The notes under the pieces: generated by a model
The model's database searches: none
What the model was told of the DNA's origin: nothing
What the model saw: the letters and a program-made list of their open reading frames with translations, nothing else
Assembly (NCBI RefSeq): GCF_011355085.1
Contig: NZ_VXCP01000001.1
Coordinates: forward strand, 362,602-426,601
DNA: 64,000 nucleotides
Direction of reading: 5' to 3'
From: Pseudomonas akapageensis
Lineage (GTDB): Bacteria; Pseudomonadota; Gammaproteobacteria; Pseudomonadales; Pseudomonadaceae
Shown: in pieces, positions 28,799 to 37,632 of the stretch
Numbering within the stretch: position 1 is the first letter of the stretch
Layout: every line of letters begins with the position of its first letter
Translations under genes and position numbers: made by a program

Positions 28799-28821
28799 AG
28801 CCCGGAAACGAATTCCGGGCT
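28799..28821 (-). terminator. intercistronic hairpin between sbp and cysT
   Basis: AGCCCGGAA and TTCCGGGCT form a nine-base perfect stem around a five-base loop, followed on the minus strand by only three T. It is probably a partial terminator or 3'-end stabiliser that keeps the binding protein in excess over the transporter. Confidence 0.6.
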
Positions 28822-28840
28822 CTTGGCTGGCTAATACAGA

Positions 28841-29848
28841 TTATTGCGCCTTGTAGATCTGGTCGAAAACGCCACCGTCATTGAAAAATTTCGGTTGGGC
28901 AGTTTTCCAGCCACCAAAGTCCTTGTCGATAGTGACCAGTTTCAAATCCGGAAACTGTTTGGCGTACTTGGCGGCCACCTCTTTGTCACGCGGCCGATAG
29001 AAGTTCTTGGCTGCGATTTCCTGGCCAGCCGGGCTGTACAGGTGCTTGAGGTAAGCTTCAGCGATATCCTTGGTGCCCTTTTTCTCGGCGTTCTTGTCGA
29101 CCACCGCCACCGGGGGTTCGGCCAGGATCGAGATCGAAGGCGCGACGATTTCGAACTGGTCGCCACCCTGCTCCTTGAGGGCCAGGAAGGCTTCGTTTTC
29201 CCAGGCCAGCAGCACGTCACCAATGTTGTTGTTCACAAAGGTGATGGTCGAGCCACGGGCGCCGGTGTCCAGTACCGGTACATGCTTGAACAGGCTCTGC
29301 ACGTATTCCTTGGCCTTGGCTTCGTCACCGCCGTTGGCTTTCAGGCCGTAGGCCCAGGCTGCCAGGAAGTTCCAGCGAGCGCCGCCACTGGTTTTAGGGT
29401 TCGGCGTGATCACTTCGACGCCATTCTTGGTCAGGTCGCCCCAATCCTTGATGCCCTTGGGGTTGCCCTTGCGCACCAGGAATACGATGGTCGACGTGTA
29501 AGGGGTGCTGGCATCCGGCAGGCGAGTCTGCCAGTTTTCCGGAATGCTCTTGCCCAGCTTGCTGACTTCATCGATGTCACCGGCCAGAGCCAGGGTCACC
29601 ACATCGGCACGCAGCCCGTCGATTACGGCCCGCGCCTGCTTGCCCGAACCACCATGGGATTGCTGGATCTTGAGGTTGTCTTCGGGGTGCGCCTTCTTCC
29701 AGAAGTCGGTGAACTCGGCGTTGTATTCCTGATACAGCTCACGGGTCGGATCGTAGGAGACATTGAGCAGCTCAATGTCCTTGGCAACAGCGGAACCGGC
29801 AAATACAGCGCTGGCAAGAGCAGCCAGGGCATAACGGCGGATGGTCAT
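28841..29848 (-). CDS. sbp: periplasmic sulfate-binding protein
   Basis: 335 residues with a Sec signal ([21 protein letters not shown]). The mature protein opens [21 protein letters not shown], the sulfate-binding signature; [17 protein letters not shown] near residue 64 and [19 protein letters not shown] near 150 supply further sulfate contacts. It captures sulfate in the periplasm for CysTWA. It is transcribed after oscA and is separated from cysT by the hairpin at 28799-28821. Confidence 0.93.
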   Translation of the reverse strand: MTIRRYALAALASAVFAGSAVAKDIELLNVSYDPTRELYQEYNAEFTDFWKKAHPEDNLKIQQSHGGSGKQARAVIDGLRADVVTLALAGDIDEVSKLGKSIPENWQTRLPDASTPYTSTIVFLVRKGNPKGIKDWGDLTKNGVEVITPNPKTSGGARWNFLAAWAYGLKANGGDEAKAKEYVQSLFKHVPVLDTGARGSTITFVNNNIGDVLLAWENEAFLALKEQGGDQFEIVAPSISILAEPPVAVVDKNAEKKGTKDIAEAYLKHLYSPAGQEIAAKNFYRPRDKEVAAKYAKQFPDLKLVTIDKDFGGWKTAQPKFFNDGGVFDQIYKAQ

Positions 29849-29968
29849 GGTGAAGCTCCTGAAAGTGGCGTTTTTCTAATAATGTTTATTGGCAGTTTCT
29901 GTGGCGCTTCAGGTCCGCATTCGTTCCTGAACGCTGTATTGGCTGGCTGCGTTCATGGGTCGCTCGAT

Positions 29969-30151
29969 TCAGCTGGGTTTGTTGTTCGGCGCCTGTAGTC
30001 GGAATTTTTCCTTGCGCTCGATCTGCACCACCTGAGCGTTGTGGACGGTGATTTCCACGGCTCCAAAACGCAGGTCGCGCAAGGCGGCCTGGATCTCGCG
30101 CAAAATGGTCGATTCGTCCTGACCGTCAACGCTTCGCAGTGATGCGCTCAT
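29969..30151 (-). CDS. oscA: sulfur starvation response protein OscA (DUF2292)
   Basis: 60-residue soluble protein: a leading helix (ESTILREIQAALRDLRFG) then VEITVHNAQVVQIERKEKFRL, the DUF2292 pattern. In Pseudomonas the oscA gene lies directly before sbp-cysTWA and is needed for organosulfur use under sulfur limitation or chromate stress; that is established for the family. Here it is the first gene of the sulfate operon, 120 bases before sbp. The AT-rich palindrome at 30241-30263 upstream is a candidate regulator site. Confidence 0.9.
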   Translation of the reverse strand: MSASLRSVDGQDESTILREIQAALRDLRFGAVEITVHNAQVVQIERKEKFRLQAPNNKPS

Positions 30152-30240
30152 GCTCGTGCTCCTGATATGAGAGGTGCCGTGCAGTGGCGTTGTCTGGCGA
30201 CTGCTCCTGGCTTGAGAGCAATAGTAGATAGGCCGATATA

Positions 30241-30263
30241 TTCTTAAAAATACTATTTAAGAA
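30241..30263. promoter_or_regulatory. AT-rich palindrome upstream of oscA, candidate CysB site
   Basis: TTCTTAAA and TTTAAGAA flank the seven-base centre AATACTA, about 90 bases before the oscA start. A CysB-type LysR regulator would be expected at this promoter in sulfur-limited Pseudomonas; the assignment is inference. Confidence 0.45.
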
Positions 30264-30297
30264 TTTTAATATAACCAAAATATAGTTATCTTGAGCT

Positions 30298-30391
30298 CGT
30301 TCCCACGCTCTGCGTGGGAATGCAGTGTCAGCCGCTCTGCGGCGTGACGCGGAGCGTCCGGAGAGGCATTCCCACGCAGAGCGTGGGAACG
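30298..30391. repeat. palindromic repeat, CGTTCCCACGC family
   Basis: Outer arms CGTTCCCACGCTCTGCGTGG and its inverse are each 26 bases and nearly perfect, and each arm is itself a hairpin (CCCACGC/GCGTGGG). About 40 bases lie between. It is a third intergenic repeat family of Pseudomonas, here between the oscA promoter and the GGDEF/EAL gene end. Confidence 0.85.
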
Positions 30392-30413
30392 AGGTGACGA
30401 GGTGTACGAGGTG

Positions 30414-32309
30414 TTAGATCCAGATGATCTGTTCGGCCGGTACTGGCCTTCCGAACCAATACCCCTGCCCCAAGTCGCACTGTTGCTCGAGCAGGAATAG
30501 CGACTGCGCGGCGTCCTCGATGCCTTCAGCTTGCACCAGCATGCCCATGCTGCGTGCCAGGGCAATGATCACCCGAACGATGGCGGCGTCATCTTCATCG
30601 GCGGGCAGGTCGGCGACAAAACCCTGGTCGATCTTGAGTTTCTGCACCGGCAGGCGCTTGAGCCGCAACAGCGATGAATAACCGGTGCCAAAGTCATCGA
30701 TGGCCAAGCGCAGGCCCAATTCGCGAAGTCGGTGCATTTGCTCCAATGCGGCTTCAGGATCGTCCATGACCGCACTTTCGGTCACTTCAATTTCGAGGAG
30801 CGACGGGTCCAGGCCGGTTTCGCGCAACACTTGGGCCACTTGTCGAAACAAATCCTGGCGACCGAACAATCGACTCGAAACATTCACAGCGACAAATTCC
30901 AGCGCTCGCCCCTGCGCTTGCCACTGGACCATGTGCTCGCAGGCCTGGCGCATCACCCAGGCATCGATCTCACTGATCAACCCCGTCCGCTCGGCAACCG
31001 GAATGAATTCGCCAGGTGGCACCAGACCGCGCTGGGGGTGCTGCCAGCGCACCAAGGCCTCGACGCCGATCAAGCGCTGGCTGAGCAAGTCATGCACCGG
31101 CTGATAGTGAACACGCAGCTCCTGCTGCTCCAGAGCCCGGCGCAGTTCATTGGCAGTTTCCACTCGCTGCTGGGCGCAGGCAGTCAATTCCTCGGTGTAC
31201 AAGGCATAGCCGGCACGACCACTGCTCTTGGCCTTGAACAATGCCGAATCGGCATTGCGCAACAGTTGCTCGGCATCCGAGGCATCGAGGGGGAACAAAC
31301 TGATGCCGATACTGGCACTGACGAACAACTGATGGCTGTCGAGCACAAAGGGCTCCCTGAGCCCATCGATGATGGCTTGCGCCAGCGTGACGGCCTCCTC
31401 GACCTGCTCGCAATGCTCGGCCAGCATGGCAAATTCGTCGCCGCCGAGGCGGGCCAGCGTAATCCCACTTTCAAACACCGCCTTCAAGCGCTCGGCAACG
31501 GCCTTGAGCAATTGATCGCCCGTGGAGTGGCCGAGGCTGTCGTTGATGCTCTGGAAGTGATCGAGATCGAGCATCAGCAAGGCGCAACCGCGCTTGTTCG
31601 CGAAAGCCTGGGTCAGCGCTTGTGCGGTCCGGTCGTTGAACAGCAAGCGGTTGGGCAATTCTGTGAGCGGATCGTGATGGGCCAGATAAGCCAGCTCCCG
31701 CTCGGAATGCTTGATCGCACTGATATCGCTGAACACCGCCACATAGTGGCTGAGCTGGCCTTGATCGTCATGGATGGTGCAGAGGGTCTGCCACTGCGGG
31801 TAGATTTCACCACTCTTGCGCCGGTTCCAGATCTCGCCGCTCCACTCGCCCCTGGCTGCCAGGGTCGCGAACATGTGCTGGTAGAACTCGAGGCCATGGC
31901 GACCGGACTTGAACATGTTGGGGCGTTGGCCAAGGACCTCGTCATGCCGGTAACCGGTGATATTCATGAAAGCCCGGTTGACGTGCACGATCAGGCCCTG
32001 ATGGTCGGTCACCAGCACCCCTTCCAGGGTGCTTTCGTACACCGCGGCAGCCATGCGCAAGCGCTCCCGATCCACTTGCTGTATCCGTGCGCCCGCACCG
32101 ATCTTGCGATACAACCGCGAACGGGTAAAAAACATGAGCCCGGCGCTGAAAAAAACCCATAGGTAAACGTTGAGCTGCCACCCACGCAGCGACGCCAACG
32201 ATTCATCGAAAAGGTTGTTCAATATTTGATCAGACAGCAGCACCCAGAGGAGTGAAGCCAGAAGGTAGAGCGCAGCCGTGCGCAGTGCATCTCGAGAAAA
32301 AACTGACAT
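30414..32309 (-). CDS. membrane PAS-GGDEF-EAL c-di-GMP enzyme
   Basis: 631 residues from the ATG at 32309 (AGGAC five bases upstream). Two membrane helices (about residues 11-27 and 45-63), a PAS domain (about 85-200, YESTLEGVLVTDHQGLIVHVN), a GGDEF domain with intact RLGGDEFAML and an EAL domain with GVEALVRWQHP, DDFGTGYSSL and KIDQGFVADL, so both activities are possible on sequence. The homologue beside oscA and desA in P. aeruginosa (PA0285, PipA) is reported as a phosphodiesterase. It probably tunes c-di-GMP, the signal that also controls lapA and LapD in this organism. Confidence 0.88.
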   Translation of the reverse strand: MSVFSRDALRTAALYLLASLLWVLLSDQILNNLFDESLASLRGWQLNVYLWVFFSAGLMFFTRSRLYRKIGAGARIQQVDRERLRMAAAVYESTLEGVLVTDHQGLIVHVNRAFMNITGYRHDEVLGQRPNMFKSGRHGLEFYQHMFATLAARGEWSGEIWNRRKSGEIYPQWQTLCTIHDDQGQLSHYVAVFSDISAIKHSERELAYLAHHDPLTELPNRLLFNDRTAQALTQAFANKRGCALLMLDLDHFQSINDSLGHSTGDQLLKAVAERLKAVFESGITLARLGGDEFAMLAEHCEQVEEAVTLAQAIIDGLREPFVLDSHQLFVSASIGISLFPLDASDAEQLLRNADSALFKAKSSGRAGYALYTEELTACAQQRVETANELRRALEQQELRVHYQPVHDLLSQRLIGVEALVRWQHPQRGLVPPGEFIPVAERTGLISEIDAWVMRQACEHMVQWQAQGRALEFVAVNVSSRLFGRQDLFRQVAQVLRETGLDPSLLEIEVTESAVMDDPEAALEQMHRLRELGLRLAIDDFGTGYSSLLRLKRLPVQKLKIDQGFVADLPADEDDAAIVRVIIALARSMGMLVQAEGIEDAAQSLFLLEQQCDLGQGYWFGRPVPAEQIIWI

Positions 32310-32457
32310 AACGTCCTGAATGTCCACACATAAAGTTGGGGGAATGATAAAGCAGAAACATCCCGCCACTCTTATCTAAAAGGGCGACTGGTTTTATTTA
32401 GTGGCTAAGTGATAATGCCTGCTGCTGTTTTTTATTCATCCGAGGTCCATACAACCT

Positions 32458-33642
32458 ATGTGGTACAACGGTTTTCTCGACTTGTCGGCCTGGCAACTGG
32501 TGGCAGTCACCCTGTTGATGACCCACGTGACCATCGTCAGTGTCACGGTTTATCTGCATCGCTATTCCGCTCACCGCTCGCTGGAACTCAATGCCGGGCT
32601 CAAGCACTTCTTCCGTTTCTGGCTGTGGCTGACCACGGCGCAGAACACCCGCGAGTGGACCGCCATCCACCGCAAGCACCACGCCAAGTGCGAAACCGTC
32701 GATGACCCGCACAGCCCCGTGATCAAGGGCCTGTCCACGGTCTTGCGCAAGGGCGCCGAGCTTTATCGCGCCGAGGCCGAGAACCCGGAAACCCTGCGTA
32801 TCTACGGCAAGAACTGCCCCGAGGACTGGATCGAGCGCAACCTCTACTCGCGCTACCCGCTTGCTGGCGTGGCGTTGATGGGCATCATCGACCTGGCGTT
32901 GTTCGGCACCATCGGTATCACCATCTGGGCCATCCAGATGATGTGGATCCCCTTCTGGGCCGCCGGCGTTATCAACGGTCTGGGCCATGCCGTGGGCTAT
33001 CGCAACTTCGAATGCCGCGACGCCGCGACCAACCTGGTGCCCTGGGGCATCCTGATCGGCGGCGAAGAGCTGCATAACAATCACCACACCTACCCGAACT
33101 CCGCCAAGCTGTCGGTGCGCAAGTGGGAGTTCGACATGGGCTGGGCCTGGATCAAGCTGTTCAGCGCCCTGCGCCTGGCCAAGGTCCAGCGCGTCGCGCC
33201 GATCGCCCACCGGGTCGAAGGCAAGGGTCATCTGGACATGGACACCGCCATGGCCATCCTCAACAACCGCTTCCAGATCATGGCCCAGTACCGCAAGCTC
33301 GTGATTGCTCCACTGGTGCAGCAGGAGCTGGCCAAGGTCGATCATTCGGTTCGCCACCAGTTCCGCCGCGCCAAGCGCTTGCTGTCGCGTGAAACCAGCC
33401 TGCTGGAAGAGCGCCATCATGCGCGCATCCAGTCCATGCTCGAGCACAGCCAGGCACTGAAAGTGATTTACGAAAAGCGCCTGGCCCTGCAGCAGATCTG
33501 GGCTCGCACCAGCTCCAACGGCCACGACATGCTGGCCGCTATCAAGGACTGGGTGCATGAAGCCGAAGCCAGCGGCATTCAATCGCTGCGCGACTTCGCC
33601 GCACAGCTGAAAACCTACTCGCTGCGTCCGGCTCTGGGCTGA
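32458..33642 (+). CDS. desA: delta-9 fatty acid desaturase DesA
   Basis: 394 residues. The three histidine boxes of acyl desaturases are present: HRYSAHRS at 34-41, HRKHHAKCE near 71 and HNNHHTYP near 210. Two pairs of membrane helices sit between them. The C-terminal 120 residues form a long charged helix region (RRAKRLLSRETSLLEERHHARIQSMLEHSQ), as in Pseudomonas DesA. It introduces a double bond into acyl chains of existing phospholipids, aerobically adjusting membrane fluidity. A terminator-like hairpin follows. Confidence 0.9.
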   Translation: MWYNGFLDLSAWQLVAVTLLMTHVTIVSVTVYLHRYSAHRSLELNAGLKHFFRFWLWLTTAQNTREWTAIHRKHHAKCETVDDPHSPVIKGLSTVLRKGAELYRAEAENPETLRIYGKNCPEDWIERNLYSRYPLAGVALMGIIDLALFGTIGITIWAIQMMWIPFWAAGVINGLGHAVGYRNFECRDAATNLVPWGILIGGEELHNNHHTYPNSAKLSVRKWEFDMGWAWIKLFSALRLAKVQRVAPIAHRVEGKGHLDMDTAMAILNNRFQIMAQYRKLVIAPLVQQELAKVDHSVRHQFRRAKRLLSRETSLLEERHHARIQSMLEHSQALKVIYEKRLALQQIWARTSSNGHDMLAAIKDWVHEAEASGIQSLRDFAAQLKTYSLRPALG

Positions 33643-33653
33643 CACCGCTAATT

Positions 33654-33678
33654 CGCGCGCCCTCCCCACGGGCGCGCG
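33654..33678 (+). terminator. terminator-like hairpin after desA
   Basis: CGCGCGCCC and GGGCGCGCG pair perfectly over nine bases around the loop TCCCCAC, 12 bases after the desA stop. Only a short T-poor tail follows, so termination strength is uncertain. Confidence 0.55.
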
Positions 33679-33717
33679 TCTTGCGGAACTTCAAGACAAG
33701 TTTGGCCTCTCACGACT

Positions 33718-34707
33718 ATGGCCGACGAAACCTCACCACCACTCCCTTTCAATCAGCTGCCCGACACCGCGCAAACGCTGATGGCGTTGATGCATGCCCA
33801 GGGTGAAGTGGCTCGGCTGAGTGCGCGTGAGCAACTGATCAGTTCCCTGCTGGTCAGCGTCAATGCCGTGTTGTGGGCATTCGATTGGGAAAGCCAGCAG
33901 ATGATCTACGTCAGCCCCGCCTACGAACGGATATTCGGGCGCTCGGCAGGCCTGCTGCTGGCCGACTACAACGAATGGCGCGACAGCATTTACCCTGACG
34001 ATCTGGACTATGCCGAGCGCAGCCTGGCCGACGTATTGATCAAGGGTGCCGTAGAAGATCGCGAATACCGCATCATCGGCGCCGACGGGCAAATCCGCTG
34101 GCTGAGTGACAAGTGCTTCATCAATCAACAGGCAGCCCCCGGGCAACGCTTGATCGTGGTCGGCATTGCCGAAGACATCACCGACAAGAAACGAGCCGAA
34201 GGTGAGCTGCAACGCCTGGCGACCACCGACGTCCTGACCCAAAGCAGCAATCGTCGTCATTTCTTCGATTGCGCCCACCGCGAATTTGCCCTGGCCCGCG
34301 AGCAAGGAACCCCGCTTTCGTTTTTGCTGCTGGACATCGATGACTTCAAGCTCATCAACGACACCTACGGTCATCAGGAAGGCGATCAGGTATTGCAACG
34401 TATCGCCGAAACCGGCAAGGCTGTGCTGCGCCGTGGCGACGTGTTCGGGCGTATCGGTGGCGAGGAGTTCGCGGCGGTCTTCCCTGGCTGCGAACCACAG
34501 ATGGCCAGGCAAATCGCCGAACGCCTGCAGCGAGAAATCCAGCGTCTTGTCTTTGAACGCGACGGTCACACCTATGGCGTCACCGTGAGCCAGGGCCTGA
34601 CTGGCCTGACCGGGCAGGACGAGGTACTCGACAGCCTGTTTTCACGCGCCGACAAGGCCATGTACCAGGCCAAGCGGCTGGGCAAGAATCAGATTGTGTT
34701 GGCATAA
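33718..34707 (+). CDS. PAS-GGDEF diguanylate cyclase
   Basis: 329 residues, soluble. A PAS domain (about residues 45-160, NAVLWAFDWESQQMIYVSPAYERIFGRS ... GQIRWLSDKCFINQ) with a PAC tail is followed by a GGDEF domain whose active site reads GGEEF in RIGGEEFAAVF, an active variant. DIDDFKLINDTYGHQEGDQVL is the substrate-binding helix. No obvious RxxD inhibitory site is visible five residues before GGEEF (VFGRI). It makes c-di-GMP in response to an unknown PAS signal. It follows desA, as in P. aeruginosa PA0290's neighbourhood. Confidence 0.88.
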   Translation: MADETSPPLPFNQLPDTAQTLMALMHAQGEVARLSAREQLISSLLVSVNAVLWAFDWESQQMIYVSPAYERIFGRSAGLLLADYNEWRDSIYPDDLDYAERSLADVLIKGAVEDREYRIIGADGQIRWLSDKCFINQQAAPGQRLIVVGIAEDITDKKRAEGELQRLATTDVLTQSSNRRHFFDCAHREFALAREQGTPLSFLLLDIDDFKLINDTYGHQEGDQVLQRIAETGKAVLRRGDVFGRIGGEEFAAVFPGCEPQMARQIAERLQREIQRLVFERDGHTYGVTVSQGLTGLTGQDEVLDSLFSRADKAMYQAKRLGKNQIVLA

Positions 34708-34725
34708 AGGCAGCCACTGTACGTT

Positions 34726-34817
34726 GTAGCCGCTGCCGAAGGCTGCGCTGAGGCCCGTAGGGGCTCCCGGATTTTACGACCGCTTCGCGCTCGAGCGCAG
34801 CCTGCGGCAGCGGCTAC
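34726..34817. repeat. REPIN, GTAGCCGCTGCCGCAGGCTG family
   Basis: Inverted pair of about 92 bases with a small left-arm variation (GCCGAAGGCTG), between the convergent diguanylate cyclase and HDOD genes. Confidence 0.8.
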
Positions 34818-34834
34818 AGGTATTGCATCGACTG

Positions 34835-36043
34835 TTAGCCCCGCCGCAACCGGTTCAACTCCGGCAAACTGATCTGCAACAACCGCGCAGCCTTGCCATT
34901 GGCAATCGCCTCAAGCCCCTCGTTGGCCGGCAACCGAGCCATCTGGGCTGCCAGATTCATCACCAGCGCGTCCCGTGAATACACCCCGCCACCGAGCTGA
35001 TAAACCGCCGCAATCAACTCACGCAGCTCCAGAGGCAGGCGCCAGCGTGTTCTGAGCGCCGAACCGAAGGCCGCGCCGAAGGTTTCCAGCGAATCGGCAA
35101 TTGCCGCTTCGTCCAGGGCACCACCTGCCAGTTTCCACTCCTGCAGGCACCGCAGCAGTGCCAGATCGCCGAGGCAATGCAGCAGCCCAGCGCAGTAACA
35201 GCGCTCCTGGTCGAGCTCCAGTACCCTGGCCAGGGTGCGGCCATATTCGGCGGTATGCAGGGACAGCTCCCAAAAACGCTCGGCATGTTCAGCCAGCAGC
35301 GGCTCGCTGAGCCGGGCACTGCGCTTGAGGGACAGGCCCAGGATCAGGTTCATGCTCTGAGTCGAGCCCAGCGTGTGCAACGCCTGCAACAACGTCTGTA
35401 CCGCACCGTCGCGATGGTTCGCAGCGCTGTTGGCAGCCGCGATCAACACCGCCGTGATTTGCGGGTCGGTGCGGACTTCTTCCTCCAGCACCTTCAAGTT
35501 CAGGCCATGGGGGTTGAGGCTGCGCTTGACGGCCACCTGCACATCGGCCAATAGCGGCCCGCCATCAGATGTCGCTCTACGCGACTCCAGAAAACTCGCA
35601 AGGCTCATGTTCGGTTTCAACGCCGGGGTTTCGCAGGAAATCTCCTGGCCAGCTGTCAGCAACAGATCGTGCAAGCGTTCCTTGAGTGCGTCGATATTCA
35701 AGGGCTTGGTCAGGTAGGCGGTCGGTGCCAGCGGCAAGGCTTCGCGAACGCTGGCGATGTCGTTGCGGCTGCTCAGCAAAATGAACGGCACGACAGGGGT
35801 GCGTCGCTGATGGCGCACCGTACGCAGCAGTTCGAGACCGTCGATGCCGGGCAATTCACGATCGACAATTATCAGGTCAGGCCGTGTCTTGATCGCCTGC
35901 AACGCCTCCTGTCCATCACTGCAGACACTCAAGCGCGCGTCGCAGCGCACACTGAGTAATACCTGCGACAGGAGCTCACGCACCCATGGGTCAGCTTCCG
36001 CGATCAGAACATGCGGTACGGCAGATGAATCCACAGCAGTCAT
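34835..36043 (-). CDS. response regulator with HDOD output domain
   Basis: 402 residues. The N-terminal receiver has acidic residues E16/D18, the phospho-acceptor D61 in LIIVDRELPG and the conserved lysine in YLTKPLN. The C-terminal half (about 165-370) is an HDOD domain (SAANHRDGAVQTLLQALHTLGSTQSMNLILGLSL; YCAGLLHCLGDLALLRCL), related to HD phosphohydrolases but usually lacking the catalytic HD pair, used in signalling. The ATG at 36043 is preferred to the GTG at 36073. No histidine kinase is adjacent. Confidence 0.83.
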   Translation of the reverse strand: MTAVDSSAVPHVLIAEADPWVRELLSQVLLSVRCDARLSVCSDGQEALQAIKTRPDLIIVDRELPGIDGLELLRTVRHQRRTPVVPFILLSSRNDIASVREALPLAPTAYLTKPLNIDALKERLHDLLLTAGQEISCETPALKPNMSLASFLESRRATSDGGPLLADVQVAVKRSLNPHGLNLKVLEEEVRTDPQITAVLIAAANSAANHRDGAVQTLLQALHTLGSTQSMNLILGLSLKRSARLSEPLLAEHAERFWELSLHTAEYGRTLARVLELDQERCYCAGLLHCLGDLALLRCLQEWKLAGGALDEAAIADSLETFGAAFGSALRTRWRLPLELRELIAAVYQLGGGVYSRDALVMNLAAQMARLPANEGLEAIANGKAARLLQISLPELNRLRRG

Positions 36044-36126
36044 TTCAGGGCTCTCCAAGGCAATGCGCTGCACCTTCCCAAGGTGCCCGGCCTGCTTACA
36101 TTAGCGTCAGGCGCTCTATCAGGGGC

Positions 36127-36156
36127 AAAAAAAAACCCGCCGGAGCGGGTTTTTTT
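36127..36156. terminator. bidirectional intrinsic terminator
   Basis: AACCCGC and GCGGGTT form the stem around CGGA, flanked by nine A on the left and seven T on the right. On the minus strand it lies 15 bases after the gabT stop and would end the gab transcript; on the plus strand it is equally well formed. Confidence 0.85.
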
Positions 36157-36171
36157 CGATCACGTCGCAGT

Positions 36172-37452
36172 TTACGCCAGTTCGGCGAAGCACTCTTCGA
36201 TGATTGCCAGGCCTTGGTCCAGCTGCTCGTCAGGCGAGGTCAGCGGAACCAGGATACGCAGGACGTTGCCGTAGGTGCCGCAGGACAGCAGGATCAGACC
36301 CTTGTCGCGCGCCTTGGCCACAACCGAAGCCACTGCAGTAGGGTTAGGCTTGTGGCTGTCGCCGCCTTCGAACAGCTCGACCGCGATCATCGCGCCCAGA
36401 GCACGCACGTCACCGATCACCGGGTACTTAGCCTGGATCTTGCGCAGGCCAGCCACCAGGCGCTCGCCTACAGCCTTGCTGCGGTCCAGCAAGTTTTCTT
36501 CTTCGAACACTTCCATCACTGCCAGGGCAGCGGCGCAAGCGATCGGGCTACCGGCGTAGGTGCCGCCCAGGCCGCCTGGAGCGATGGCGTCCATGTATTC
36601 GGCCTTGCCGCAAACGCCAGCCAGTGGGAAACCACCGGCGATCGACTTGGCGAAGGTGGTCAGGTCTGGAGCAACGCCCATTTGTTCCATGGCGAAGAAA
36701 GTACCGGTACGGCCAGCACCCGTCTGAACTTCGTCAGCGATCAGCAGGATGCCGTGCTGGTCGCACAGGGCACGCAGACGGCTCATGAAGGCTTTAGGTG
36801 CAACGTAGAAACCACCTTCGCCCTGAACTGGCTCGATGATGATGGCAGCGATGTCACGTGGCTCGGCGTCGTTCTTGAAGATGCGCTCGATGCTGGCGAT
36901 CGAATCGTCAACGCTCACACCGTGCAGCTCGCATGGGTATTGAGCACGGAAGACACCGCCTGGCATCAGGCCCATGCCGGCCGAGTAAGGAACGACTTTA
37001 CCGGTCAGACCCAGAGTCATCATGGTACGGCCGTGGTAGCCGCCGGTGAACGCGATCACGCCAGCACGGCCAGTGGCAGCACGGGCGATCTTCACGGCGT
37101 TTTCGACAGCTTCGGAACCAGTGGTGACCAGCAGGGTTTTCTTGGCGAAATCACCTGGGACCTTGGCGTTGATTTTTTCGCACACTTCTACGTACGGTTC
37201 GTACGCCAGCACCTGGAAGCAGGTGTGGGTCAGCTTGTGCAGTTGAGCTTCAACGGCAGCGATCACTTTCGGGTGCACGTGACCGGTGTTCAGTACAGCG
37301 ATACCGCCGGCGAAGTCGATGAACTCGCGGCCTTCAACGTCGGTCACGGTAGCGTTCTTGGCCGAGTCGGCGAAGATCGGGTGGATCTGGCCAACACCGC
37401 GTGGTACGGCAGCTACGCGGCGTTGCATCAAGGATTCGTTAGTCTTGCTCAT
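36172..37452 (-). CDS. gabT: 4-aminobutyrate aminotransferase
   Basis: 426 residues, class III PLP aminotransferase. The PLP lysine lies in TTFAKSIAGGFPL; IIIEPVQGEGGFY and LLIADEVQTGAGRTG are the family blocks, with TGSEAVENAVKIAR forming the phosphate loop. It converts GABA and 2-oxoglutarate to succinic semialdehyde and glutamate (and may act on 5-aminovalerate from lysine). It lies 180 bases downstream of gabD and works in the same pathway. The ATG at 37452 is chosen over the start four codons upstream. A strong terminator follows. Confidence 0.93.
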   Translation of the reverse strand: MSKTNESLMQRRVAAVPRGVGQIHPIFADSAKNATVTDVEGREFIDFAGGIAVLNTGHVHPKVIAAVEAQLHKLTHTCFQVLAYEPYVEVCEKINAKVPGDFAKKTLLVTTGSEAVENAVKIARAATGRAGVIAFTGGYHGRTMMTLGLTGKVVPYSAGMGLMPGGVFRAQYPCELHGVSVDDSIASIERIFKNDAEPRDIAAIIIEPVQGEGGFYVAPKAFMSRLRALCDQHGILLIADEVQTGAGRTGTFFAMEQMGVAPDLTTFAKSIAGGFPLAGVCGKAEYMDAIAPGGLGGTYAGSPIACAAALAVMEVFEEENLLDRSKAVGERLVAGLRKIQAKYPVIGDVRALGAMIAVELFEGGDSHKPNPTAVASVVAKARDKGLILLSCGTYGNVLRILVPLTSPDEQLDQGLAIIEECFAELA

Positions 37453-37513
37453 GGGTTTCCTCATTCGCCGCTCATCGGTCGGCGTGGTTCAAGGATTAAG
37501 CGGCCGGGGCCAA

Positions 37514-37545
37514 CTGCAGCAGCATGCGATGATCGACTGCTGCAG
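37514..37545. repeat. inverted repeat in the gabD-gabT gap
   Basis: CTGCAGCAG and CTGCTGCAG pair over nine bases with a 14-base loop, about 60 bases before gabT. It has no T-run. It could be a stabilising or attenuating element between the two genes. Confidence 0.35.
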
Positions 37546-37632
37546 CGTCCGCGCCGCAAGGGCGTAATTCATGTAAAAAATGCCAACGGAGCGCTCTTGC
37601 GCACCGTTAGCAAAAACATCGGCGCGACGGGA